A stretch of DNA of 18,326 bases from an uncultured cyanobacterium (GTDB lineage Bacteria; Cyanobacteriota; Vampirovibrionia; Gastranaerophilales; Gastranaerophilaceae). The position numbers and the translations under genes were made by a program. Location: assembly GCA_945836835.1 (NCBI GenBank), contig CAMAML010000004.1:1-18326 (forward strand), written 5' to 3'. Positions 1-6,861 of the stretch are shown piece by piece; position 1 is the first letter of the stretch, and each line of letters begins with the position of its first letter. Below the pieces are notes generated by a model. The model saw only the letters and a program-made list of their open reading frames with translations. It ran no database searches and was not told the DNA's origin.

Positions 1-20
1 TTAAAATTTCCTTATACCCC

Positions 21-48
21 AGTATAACATATTTTTTCTGTTTTGCAA
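21..48 (-). promoter_or_regulatory. Putative sigma70 promoter for a gene leaving the window on the left
   Basis: Read on the minus strand, TTGCAA (43-48) and TATACT (21-26) are separated by 16 bp. An AAGGA ribosome-binding-like motif follows at 9-13, so a start codon would fall just beyond position 1. The gene itself is outside the window and unidentified. The -35 is imperfect and AT-rich DNA gives chance matches. Confidence 0.4.
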
Positions 49-212
49 CATTTTTTTTAAATTTATCGACATTTGTTTCTACTTATTGTAGACATAGATA
101 ATTTTGAGCATAAACAAGCCACCGTCAACTGCAGACAAATTTCTTTCGTTTTATTCACCAAAGCTATACCTAAAATTCTACTAAAAAACATATATTTGGA
201 TGATGTATATTT

Positions 213-241
213 TTGATTTATGGCATATAAATGGATATACA
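213..241 (+). promoter_or_regulatory. Putative sigma70 promoter of the LRR-like gene
   Basis: TTGATT (213-218) and TATACA (236-241) are separated by 17 bp. The predicted start near 248 would put the AAAGGAG Shine-Dalgarno (248-254) at the very 5' end of a short leader. A TATAAA at 226-231 is an alternative -10 without a good -35. Confidence 0.35.
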
Positions 242-264
242 AAAAATAAAGGAGATTTGAAATT

Positions 265-822
265 ATGAGTACAAAAAACTTTCAGGAAATGATTGACAAC
301 TACCAAGGCGGAGATTTGGATTTGTCGGGTTGCGATTTGAAGAGTGTAACGTTAGACCACGTAGACGGAAGCCTCAACTTGTCAAAGGCAAACATCGGCT
401 CATTGGAAATCGGGTACGTAAGCCACGAATTGAACATGTCGGGTGCTACCGTTAAGAAAATCGTTAACCCTATCGACGCTGAGAGCGTTATTATGACGGG
501 TGCGTCGATTAAAAAATTGCCTGCTCACGTTTATACAAATTATTTTGATATTTCAAAAAGTAATATTACTAAACTTTGTTCTGACATCAGGGTCAACACT
601 CTTAATATGAGAAACACGAAGTTGGAACAATTCCCTAAAGAAATGAACGTAAGAAGATTGATTGTTGACACAAAAACCGCAAAGAGCCTTTCTTTGAACA
701 CAATCAGCCAATGCGAAACCATCGAAATGGACGGAACTTCTTACGGTCGCATGAGTTCAAATGATTGGAACAGCTTTGAATTTTGCAGCGTAAACGAAAC
801 TTGCACTTGCGGTGCTTGCTAA
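265..822 (+). CDS. Small LRR-like beta-solenoid protein with a Cys-rich C-terminus
   Basis: I do not recognise a named family. The 185-residue protein is built almost entirely of a repeat with an exact 19-residue period. The first hydrophobic position of each unit falls at residues 18, 37, 56, 75, 94, 113 and 132, and a looser eighth unit starts near 153. The consensus is roughly LxLSGaxIkkL, typical of bacterial leucine-rich or pentapeptide-like solenoids, which usually bind proteins. The last 12 residues hold four cysteines (174, 180, 182, 185), a possible metal or redox site. There is no signal peptide or membrane segment, so it is probably cytoplasmic. AAAGGAG lies 10 nt before the ATG. 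Glycine codons are GGT/GGC/GGA with only 1 GGG in 11, unlike galM nearby, which suggests high expression. It is monocistronic, with a strong terminator downstream. The function is unknown. Confidence 0.85.
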   Translation: MSTKNFQEMIDNYQGGDLDLSGCDLKSVTLDHVDGSLNLSKANIGSLEIGYVSHELNMSGATVKKIVNPIDAESVIMTGASIKKLPAHVYTNYFDISKSNITKLCSDIRVNTLNMRNTKLEQFPKEMNVRRLIVDTKTAKSLSLNTISQCETIEMDGTSYGRMSSNDWNSFEFCSVNETCTCGAC

Positions 823-853
823 GTTTAGCGGAAAACGTTTGTAAAAAAAATTT

Positions 854-896
854 AAAGGAGCGGTGAAATTTTTCCCGCTCCTTTTAGGTTTTTTAA
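854..896. terminator. Bidirectional intrinsic terminator
   Basis: A 10-bp stem (854-863 paired with 875-884) has an 11-nt loop. T-runs follow on the plus side (ending in TTTTTT, about 889-894) and on the minus side (eight T across 843-850, three bases from the stem). It lies between the convergent LRR-like and tolC-like genes and should end both transcripts. Confidence 0.85.
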
Positions 897-901
897 TTCC
901 G

Positions 902-2437
902 CTATAACTCCGATTTCTTCTTATGTTTCTTTAACTCTTTTTCGTCGCAGTTCATCCAACGACTCATATGTTCAATCAATTCATCCGTATGATACTGAAC
1001 GGCATGTTCTGATTTGTGGTGGATGTCCGCAATATGGCAGTGCATAGCCTGTTCAACCTCAATCAATGCTATATTATATTCATACATTGAAATAGCATAC
1101 TCAAGTAACGCCTCGTGATAGTCCACTCTTGCGTCCTGCATTGCGGTGTAGTCGGTTTTTCCCGCCTTATAATCTCTCAAAACAATATCCAGCACCTTGA
1201 CGGAAGTTTCCGCTTCTACCTGTGCGACGGCAATCTGTCTTTCCGCCTTATCTAACGTGTTAAGTGCCTGTTTTACCCTGAAAAACAAGTCTTTTTTGAA
1301 CAACTCAATCTCGTTTTGTGCAAGATTGACTTGGGCTTCCGCCTTCTTAATATTGTTTCTCAGGTGCATTGCATTAACCGACGTCGACATCGTAACCCCG
1401 ACGGACAGGCTGTTGTTCCCGCTCATTACGTTATTGTTGTTGTAACCGTAGCCAACATCCGCAAACAAATCGGGAAGGTACGTCTTTTTTATGTAGATTA
1501 AATTCTGTTCCATAGCCTTTTCCATCGCTTCAAGCCCCCTTAAATCAGGGCTGTTTCGGTAGGCTATCTCAACCGCATCTTTTTTGTCAAACGGGAGTTG
1601 TCTGTACGAAAACGGCTCGACCGGTTCTTCCGTAATGTATTCGTCCACGTAGTTGTAAGTTTTTGTCAAAACTATGTCGTAATCTATTTGTCTATCGAGG
1701 TACATCGAATTGTCAAGGTCGATTTTGGCGTTCTTCAAGTCGTTTTCCGCCCGTATGTATGCAATTTTTGCCTCTTTGGTTCTGAGAATTGCGTTTTCAA
1801 CGTCCGCTTTATGGTTGAAGTCTTTAGTGTGAAGATTTTTAGCCTCTTCCAAAATAGTTTCCGCAATTTTAAGGTTGTGGACTGCAAACTGCAATTTAGA
1901 CTGTGCCAAAAGCAGGTTGTAATACTTAATCTTTACGTCAAAAAGGGTTCTGCAAAGACTGTCCATAAACTCGTATTCGGCGGCAATCTTGTAAAACTCT
2001 TCCATCCTGATGTTTGCCGTGGTCTTGCCGAAATTCCAAATGAGCTGCTGCAGAGCGACCGAAACATTCGGCAGGTCTCTGTAGTCCGAAAAATAATATT
2101 CCTTGTTGGAGTTATTTTGATGAGTAAATCCGACGCCCGCGCCCAGTGTCGGAAAATATTCGGACTTGGCTATCCCGAGGTTACTTTTTGCAACGTCAAG
2201 GTTGTATTTTTGGCGTTTAATAAGCGGACTGTTGTTGAACGCAACCGCAACGCAGTCCTGTATGGTCAAAATGTCGCCGTCTTTAATTTTTACGACACGG
2301 AACAGGTCGCCCTCGTCATCTTCGTACGGGGCATGGACTTTCGACACGTCCTCAATCGCAAAAGCCTTGTCGCACGCTCCAAAAAGACTTAATCCCAATA
2401 AAAATATTATACTCAATCTTCTGATTTTCAAATTCAT
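902..2437 (-). CDS. TolC-family outer-membrane efflux/secretion protein
   Basis: The 511-residue protein has the two-fold outer membrane efflux protein (OEP) architecture. The first half has DILTIQDCVAVAFNNSP, a long helical stretch and a beta part with LIWNFGKT. The second half repeats this with FDKKDAVEIAYRNSPDL and long coiled-coil helices. Family members form trimeric outer-membrane channels joined to an inner-membrane pump. The start at 2437 (MNLKIRR) begins a signal peptide with hydrophobic core LSIIFLLGLSLFGA and a likely cleavage at AFA|IE. LFGAC only weakly resembles a lipobox. A TTG at 2467 would extend it by 10 codons, but those codons lie over the promoter. There is no Shine-Dalgarno; TATAAT sits 6 nt before this ATG. 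The C-terminal tail of about 45 residues is unusually rich in His, Cys and Lys. No pump or membrane-fusion gene is adjacent, so the substrate cannot be inferred. Confidence 0.9.
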   Translation of the reverse strand: MNLKIRRLSIIFLLGLSLFGACDKAFAIEDVSKVHAPYEDDEGDLFRVVKIKDGDILTIQDCVAVAFNNSPLIKRQKYNLDVAKSNLGIAKSEYFPTLGAGVGFTHQNNSNKEYYFSDYRDLPNVSVALQQLIWNFGKTTANIRMEEFYKIAAEYEFMDSLCRTLFDVKIKYYNLLLAQSKLQFAVHNLKIAETILEEAKNLHTKDFNHKADVENAILRTKEAKIAYIRAENDLKNAKIDLDNSMYLDRQIDYDIVLTKTYNYVDEYITEEPVEPFSYRQLPFDKKDAVEIAYRNSPDLRGLEAMEKAMEQNLIYIKKTYLPDLFADVGYGYNNNNVMSGNNSLSVGVTMSTSVNAMHLRNNIKKAEAQVNLAQNEIELFKKDLFFRVKQALNTLDKAERQIAVAQVEAETSVKVLDIVLRDYKAGKTDYTAMQDARVDYHEALLEYAISMYEYNIALIEVEQAMHCHIADIHHKSEHAVQYHTDELIEHMSRWMNCDEKELKKHKKKSEL

Positions 2438-2443
2438 ACTATA

Positions 2444-2471
2444 ATTATATCCGATTAAGATTATCAATCAA
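2444..2471 (-). promoter_or_regulatory. Promoter of the tolC-like gene, predicted leaderless
   Basis: On the minus strand, TTGATT (2466-2471), a 16-bp spacer and a perfect TATAAT (2444-2449) lie upstream. Exactly six bases separate TATAAT from the ATG at 2437, placing the expected +1 on the A of the start codon. Confidence 0.6.
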
Positions 2472-2516
2472 GGGTTTTACAGCGGGCGGAATTTATCGAA
2501 AAATATTTTTTCGTGC

Positions 2517-2536
2517 TACAATTAGAAAAAAAGGAG
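2517..2536 (+). promoter_or_regulatory. -10 element and ribosome binding site of galM
   Basis: TACAAT (2517-2522) is a likely -10, with no convincing -35. AAGGAG (2531-2536) lies 5 nt before the ATG at 2542 and fixes the start. Confidence 0.45.
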
Positions 2537-2541
2537 CAGTT

Positions 2542-3783
2542 ATGCCGATAGATTTCAACCCGCATTTTATTTTCAACCAAAACAGCAACGTACAGCAAAA
2601 AATCGTCAATCGACAGGCGATTGGTGCAAGCGGTGCGGGCGGGGACACATTTGTAAAACAAGTTAGGCAAGACCTTACCCCGACCCCTTACGACGGGGTG
2701 AAGATTACCCAAAAAACTTTCGGCAAAATCGAAAAGACGGGGGAAGTTGCGACTCTTTATACAATCACGAACAAAAACGGGGCAAGCGTTGATTTGTCGA
2801 CTTTCGGGGCAACGATTACCTCAATAAAAGTTCCCGCAAAAGACGGGACGATAAAGGACGTGACACAGGGTTACGACAGTGTAACTCCTTATGAAAAGTC
2901 GCCCGTCGGGCATGCCGGCGGGACTATCGGACCATATGCCAACAAGATTATGGGCGGGAAGTTTTCTCTAAACGGGAAGGAGTTCAGCCTCGAATGTAAC
3001 AAAGACAACGGCAGAACCCACTCGCACGGCGGAAGTGACGGGTTTGATACGAAAAACTGGAAGGCAAAAGTTTTAAAAGACGGGGTGGAATTTTCTTACA
3101 CAAAAAAAGATATGGAAAACGGCTATCCCGCAAACGTTGACGTGACGGTTACTTACAAATTTGATAACGACAACAACCTTCGGATTTTGTACGGTGCAAA
3201 GTCGGACGGGGACACGATTTTGAACCTCACGAACCACACGTATTTCAACCTTGACGGGGCTGAGAACACCGGGGAAAATTCCGTATACGAGCATATAGTA
3301 ACTTTACCAAATTCGTCAAAAATTACCGAGAACAGCGAAATTGCCGTTCCGACGGGGAAATTTCTTGACGTGAAAGGAACCCCGTTTGATTTTTCAACGC
3401 CAAAGAAAATCGGCGAGGTCATAAATTCCGACGACGAACAGATAAAAATCGGATCGGGATTTGACCAAAACTACTGCGTGGACAATTACGACGGGAAGAG
3501 CTTGGTCGAGGTTGCGGACGTAAAATCCGAAAAAACGGGGATACGGTTAAAGGTTTCTACAAACCTTCCGGGGTTTCAGTTTTATACGGCAAACCACCTC
3601 GGAAAAACCGCACAGCCTAACGGAAAGCACGGCTCAAGGTACGAAAAACGTTCGTCTTTTTGCGTAGAACCCCAGTTTTTCCCGAACGCAATCAACACTG
3701 AAACCTTTGACGAAAAGGGGTTTTTAAAATCGGGCGAAGAGTTTTTGAGAGAAATCAAGTATTCGTTTTTTATAAGTGATTAA
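2542..3783 (+). CDS. galM: Aldose 1-epimerase (galactose mutarotase) with N-terminal extension
   Basis: The enzyme interconverts alpha and beta anomers of aldoses such as galactose, the entry step of the Leloir pathway. The mutarotase signature is complete: THSHGG (His162; HLHGG is more usual), NHTYFNL with catalytic His232, GFDQNY (Asp308), and EPQFFPNAIN with the catalytic base Glu376. At 413 residues it is about 60-70 longer than typical GalM. The excess is residues 1 to about 50, rich in Asn, Gln and Gly, not hydrophobic, and not a signal peptide. The start is fixed by AAGGAG 5 nt upstream, so the extension looks real. About half of its glycine codons are GGG. It is divergent from the tolC-like gene, and no galK or galT is nearby. 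A 19-bp inverted repeat runs from its last codons into the downstream spacer. Confidence 0.93.
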   Translation: MPIDFNPHFIFNQNSNVQQKIVNRQAIGASGAGGDTFVKQVRQDLTPTPYDGVKITQKTFGKIEKTGEVATLYTITNKNGASVDLSTFGATITSIKVPAKDGTIKDVTQGYDSVTPYEKSPVGHAGGTIGPYANKIMGGKFSLNGKEFSLECNKDNGRTHSHGGSDGFDTKNWKAKVLKDGVEFSYTKKDMENGYPANVDVTVTYKFDNDNNLRILYGAKSDGDTILNLTNHTYFNLDGAENTGENSVYEHIVTLPNSSKITENSEIAVPTGKFLDVKGTPFDFSTPKKIGEVINSDDEQIKIGSGFDQNYCVDNYDGKSLVEVADVKSEKTGIRLKVSTNLPGFQFYTANHLGKTAQPNGKHGSRYEKRSSFCVEPQFFPNAINTETFDEKGFLKSGEEFLREIKYSFFISD

Positions 3784-3873
3784 GTTGCATCCAACAATTT
3801 GTAATCGGATAATTTTACCAATCTCGCGGACTTGTCAACCGTAAAAACTTAATCACTTAATCACTTATAAAAA
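3766..3873. repeat. 19-bp perfect inverted repeat spanning the galM stop codon
   Basis: Positions 3766-3784 (last galM codons, stop and one more base) are exactly complementary to 3855-3873. The right side also carries a tandem extra copy of the 8-bp unit AATCACTT (3851-3858 and 3859-3866), so the left arm can pair in either of two registers. About 70 nt lie between the arms. No T-run follows, so it is not a standard intrinsic terminator. It could fold at the mRNA 3' end and act as a stabiliser or Rho-related structure; that role is inference. Confidence 0.75.
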
Positions 3874-3934
3874 TGTAACTTTTTGTAAAAAACAACCCCT
3901 ATCATGTGGCAAAAAAAATTTTTATCGGGTTTAA

Positions 3935-3940
3935 TATAAT
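3935..3940 (+). promoter_or_regulatory. -10 element just upstream of the nucleotidase start
   Basis: A perfect TATAAT ends 11 nt before the ATG at 3952, so the predicted leader is only about 5 nt. No good -35 is seen at normal spacing, because that interval is an A-run, and no Shine-Dalgarno is present. Confidence 0.45.
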
Positions 3941-3951
3941 GGGTTACGGAT

Positions 3952-5619
3952 ATGATTACGGGAATTAACAGCGGAAATATCAATCCATATTACAAAAGTT
4001 TGGGGAATAGGCATACAAAAGTTTCGCCCGCCCCGTCTGAGGATTTTAAACAATTCAAAGAGAACGGGACAGGGCAAAATATACGGTTTGGTTCTACAAA
4101 TTTACTGTATAACTACAAACAAAAAAACGGATTTGGATCGGAATGCTTGGCGGGAAATACCCGTACAAGCATTTTTTATATAAACGATTACCACGGCAAA
4201 GCGATTAATATGGAAAGAACGGTTACGGCGTCAAACATCTTTGACCAACAAAACTCGGGACGACACACCGACAAACTGAAACTTGCCTCGGGCGATATTA
4301 TGCTCGGGGAAGACCCAAAAGTAAACAAAATTGCGGTAAAATTCATGAACTACATAGGGATTACCGCAACCGCCGTCGGAAACCACGAATGCGATATGAA
4401 GTCGCAACATTTTATCGACACAATTCAGGCGTCAAAACAAAAACTTCTTGCCTGCAACCTAAAAACCTCCGCCGACAGCCCGATTAACAAATACGTGGAA
4501 AAATCTTTTATACAGGAAGTTAACGGAAACAAATACGGGATAATCGGGGTTCTGCCGACTGACATTATATCAAGAGTGAAGTACGGAAAAGTATTTCAGG
4601 ATCAAAAAATTACGCCCGTCAGTATTGACAAAACCATTCAATGCATTCAACAGGAAGTTGACAAACTCAAAAAACAGGGGGTTAACAAAATTATCCTTCT
4701 TTCTCACAGCGGTTACGGCTACGACATAAAAATCGCGAAGAACACCGACGGGGTAGACATCATTCTTGGCGGACATTCACACAACCTCATAAAAGACATC
4801 GAAAACGGCAAGAACCTCTTCCTCTCGAAATCGGGCGAACCCGTCGTAATCACTCAAGCGGGACGTGACGGCAAGAACTTTGGGGTCTTGAACGTCGAGT
4901 TTGACAAAAACGGAATTATCAAAAAAGTTCAAAACAACGTCAGCACCACACGAATTTTCTCAAGAAACGCCGTTGCAAGAAAAGTGTTTGAAAAAATTCA
5001 AGGCAAAGCACAGGTTCTCGGAGAAATAAGAACGGCACCGCCGATTTTGCAAAACGACCTTATCGAGCCGAACGCTCTTGCATACTACGGGCTTGACGAG
5101 ATGAGAGACTTGGCGGGAGCGGATATCGCACTTGTCGGGGCGGCAAACATCAGAGGGTATGTTGAAAAAGGTAAGATAGATACCGGCACAACCTGCGAAA
5201 TTTCACCGTTCAAGAACAAAATCGTAAAAGTTAAGTACACGGAAAAAGAAATTGTTGATGCGATAAAATTCTGTGCAAAATCTTTCGTCAACGTCAACAA
5301 CAAACCGGGGATAATGTATGTTTCGGGGTTAAAGTATACGGTTTCAAAGAACGGGCTTGTGTACGATATGAGCTACTTAAAGCGTGACGGAACGGAAGAA
5401 AAAATCGATGTCGAAAACCCGAGAGAGGACAAGATTTATTCGGTTGCGATAAACGATTACTACTCGAGCGGAAACGACGGCATGACAATGCTGAATAAGA
5501 TTTTCGAGGCGGAAGAACGCTACGACTGGGACTTGAATTATGCGATAGAACAACGTATTTTGAACACAAAAGGTCCCGTTGACATCCTCGATGACGGCAG
5601 AATAAAAATTGTGGATTAA
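3952..5619 (+). CDS. 5'-nucleotidase/UshA-family metallophosphatase
   Basis: The protein has 555 residues in two domains. The calcineurin-like metallophosphatase domain (about 70-340) shows every expected metal ligand: NDYHG (Asp79, His81), SGD (Asp115), GNHECD (Asn144, His145), SHSG (His252) and GGHSH (His275, His277). The 5'-nucleotidase C-terminal domain (about 350-545) has the substrate-loop counterparts GAANIRG, ISPFKNKIV and a late SSGNDGM. Relatives hydrolyse 5'-nucleotides, UDP-sugars, cyclic nucleotides or other phosphoesters, so the substrate is not fixed here. Unlike UshA there is no signal peptide. Residues 1 to about 70 are a polar, Asn/Lys/Gly-rich extension ending in NIRFGSTN, so location is uncertain. 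There is no Shine-Dalgarno. prfB follows after 27 nt. Confidence 0.9.
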   Translation: MITGINSGNINPYYKSLGNRHTKVSPAPSEDFKQFKENGTGQNIRFGSTNLLYNYKQKNGFGSECLAGNTRTSIFYINDYHGKAINMERTVTASNIFDQQNSGRHTDKLKLASGDIMLGEDPKVNKIAVKFMNYIGITATAVGNHECDMKSQHFIDTIQASKQKLLACNLKTSADSPINKYVEKSFIQEVNGNKYGIIGVLPTDIISRVKYGKVFQDQKITPVSIDKTIQCIQQEVDKLKKQGVNKIILLSHSGYGYDIKIAKNTDGVDIILGGHSHNLIKDIENGKNLFLSKSGEPVVITQAGRDGKNFGVLNVEFDKNGIIKKVQNNVSTTRIFSRNAVARKVFEKIQGKAQVLGEIRTAPPILQNDLIEPNALAYYGLDEMRDLAGADIALVGAANIRGYVEKGKIDTGTTCEISPFKNKIVKVKYTEKEIVDAIKFCAKSFVNVNNKPGIMYVSGLKYTVSKNGLVYDMSYLKRDGTEEKIDVENPREDKIYSVAINDYYSSGNDGMTMLNKIFEAEERYDWDLNYAIEQRILNTKGPVDILDDGRIKIVD

Positions 5620-5646
5620 TTTGTTTTTTTGTTATAGACTTATCTT

Positions 5647-6745
5647 ATGGAAACGGAAATTAAACAACTTTTAAATAAGCTAAGTCCTCGCCTTGAGAAC
5701 TTGAAGGAGTGTCTTTGACCCGGACGGGCTAAAAATGAGGCTTGAAGAACTCGAAAAGGAACTTCAAGACCCGAACATATGGAACGATACAGCAAAAAGC
5801 TCTTCATTAGGAGCAAAACTCAAAGAGGTCAAAGAGAACCTTTCACTTTGCAACAGGTGGCAGGGGGTGCTTGACGACGCGCAAATCGCCTTGGAGATGG
5901 GGGACGAGGAACTTTTGGCGGAAAGTTTTGAAGGGCTGAAAGCACTCGAGGCGGAGTTTGACAAATTTGAAGTCCGGCTTATGCTGAGCGGGGAATACGA
6001 CGACGCCGACGCAATCGTAACGATTAATGCGGGGGCGGGTGGCACTGACGCACAGGACTGGGCGAGCTTACTTTTGAGGATGTATTTGAGGTGGGCGGAA
6101 AATCATCATTGGAAAACGGAATTGCTCGACAAACTCGACGGTGACGAGGCGGGGATAAAGTCCGCAACGTTTAAAGTTGTCGGGAAATTTGCGTTCGGCT
6201 ACTCAAAGGCGGAACGGGGGGTTCACAGGCTGGTAAGGATTTCACCGTTCAACGCAAACGGCAAACGCCAAACGAGCTTTGCTTCGGTAGAGGTTTCCCC
6301 GATTATAGAAGATTTTGAGAAGACAATCGTCATTCCGCCCGAAGATATTGAGCTTGACACCATGCGTTCGGGCGGTGCGGGCGGTCAAAACGTCAACAAG
6401 GTTGAAACGGCGGTACGCCTCGTCCATAAACCGACCGGGATAGTCGTCAAATGCCAGCAGGAACGCTCCCAACTCCAAAACAGAGCAAACGCCATGCAAA
6501 TCCTTGTCTCAAAACTTTTGGCACTAAAGCAGGCGGAACACGAAAAAAAACTTGCCGAACTTAAAGGCGAAACGGCAGATATAAATTTCGGCTCACAAAT
6601 TCGCTCGTACGTTTTCCACCCTTATAAAATGGTAAAAGACCACAGGACGGGGTTTGAAGTAGGCAACGTAGACGCAGTCATGGACGGAGACCTGGACGGG
6701 TTTATCGAGGCGTTTTTGAAGTCCGAAGCCCGGAGTAGTGGTTAA
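5647..6745 (+). CDS. prfB: Peptide chain release factor 2, with programmed +1 frameshift
   Basis: RF2 recognises UGA and UAA stop codons and triggers peptide release on the ribosome. It should be read as join(5647-5715, 5717-6745), 365 residues, the same length as E. coli RF2. Frame 1 encodes 23 residues ending KECL and meets TGA at 5716. Skipping T5716 continues as DPDGLKMRLEEL. The body has the RF2 stop-recognition motif SPF (199-201) and the catalytic GGQ (245-247, within RSGGAGGQNVNK). Taking ATG 5735 as the start would lose the N-terminal 29 residues. There is no Shine-Dalgarno before ATG 5647. A weak promoter (TTGTGG 5609-5614, TATAGA 5633-5638, 18-bp spacer) would make the mRNA nearly leaderless; co-transcription with the nucleotidase is the alternative. 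Confidence 0.96.
5704..5719 (+). promoter_or_regulatory. prfB: prfB +1 frameshift (autoregulatory recoding) site
   Basis: The order is AAGGAG (5704-5709), TGT, CTT (5713-5715), TGA (5716-5718), C. The internal Shine-Dalgarno, its 3-nt distance to CTT and the slippery CTT-TGA-C match the classic bacterial RF2 site. Low RF2 slows termination at UGA, the tRNA slips from CUU to UUU, and full-length RF2 is made. Confidence 0.95.
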
Positions 6746-6761
6746 GTTTTTTAAGTCAGCA

Positions 6762-6791
6762 GAATTGGGGTAATCTGACAACGCCCAATTC
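6762..6791. repeat. Short inverted repeat downstream of prfB
   Basis: GAATTGGG (6762-6769) and CCCAATTC (6784-6791) form an 8-bp stem with a 14-nt loop, 16 nt after the prfB stop. There is no T-run. A competing stem GTCAG (6755-6759)/CTGAC (6775-6779) overlaps it. Its role is unknown; the true terminator lies just beyond. Confidence 0.5.
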
Positions 6792-6813
6792 CCCGATACA
6801 ACTTAGTCTTAAT

Positions 6814-6848
6814 AAAAAACGCAGGTTCTATAGAACCTGCGTTTTTTT
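6814..6848. terminator. Perfect bidirectional terminator between prfB and fbaA
   Basis: A 34-bp perfect palindrome (6814-6830 with 6831-6847) has the core ACGCAGGTTC...GAACCTGCGT flanked by six A and seven T. It gives a GC-rich hairpin plus a U-run on either strand and separates two convergent genes. Confidence 0.95.
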
Positions 6849-6861
6849 AATCGGATAAAAA

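Noticed and set aside
1598..2392. 264-codon plus-strand open frame antisense to the tolC-like gene
   Set aside because: It lies wholly inside a recognised gene, has a Val/Phe/Arg-rich shadow composition, no ribosome site and no recognisable motif.
5716..5716. prfB in-frame TGA as a sequencing error or pseudogene
   Set aside because: The surrounding AAGGAG-TGT-CTT-TGA-C is the known recoding site and the rest of the gene is intact.
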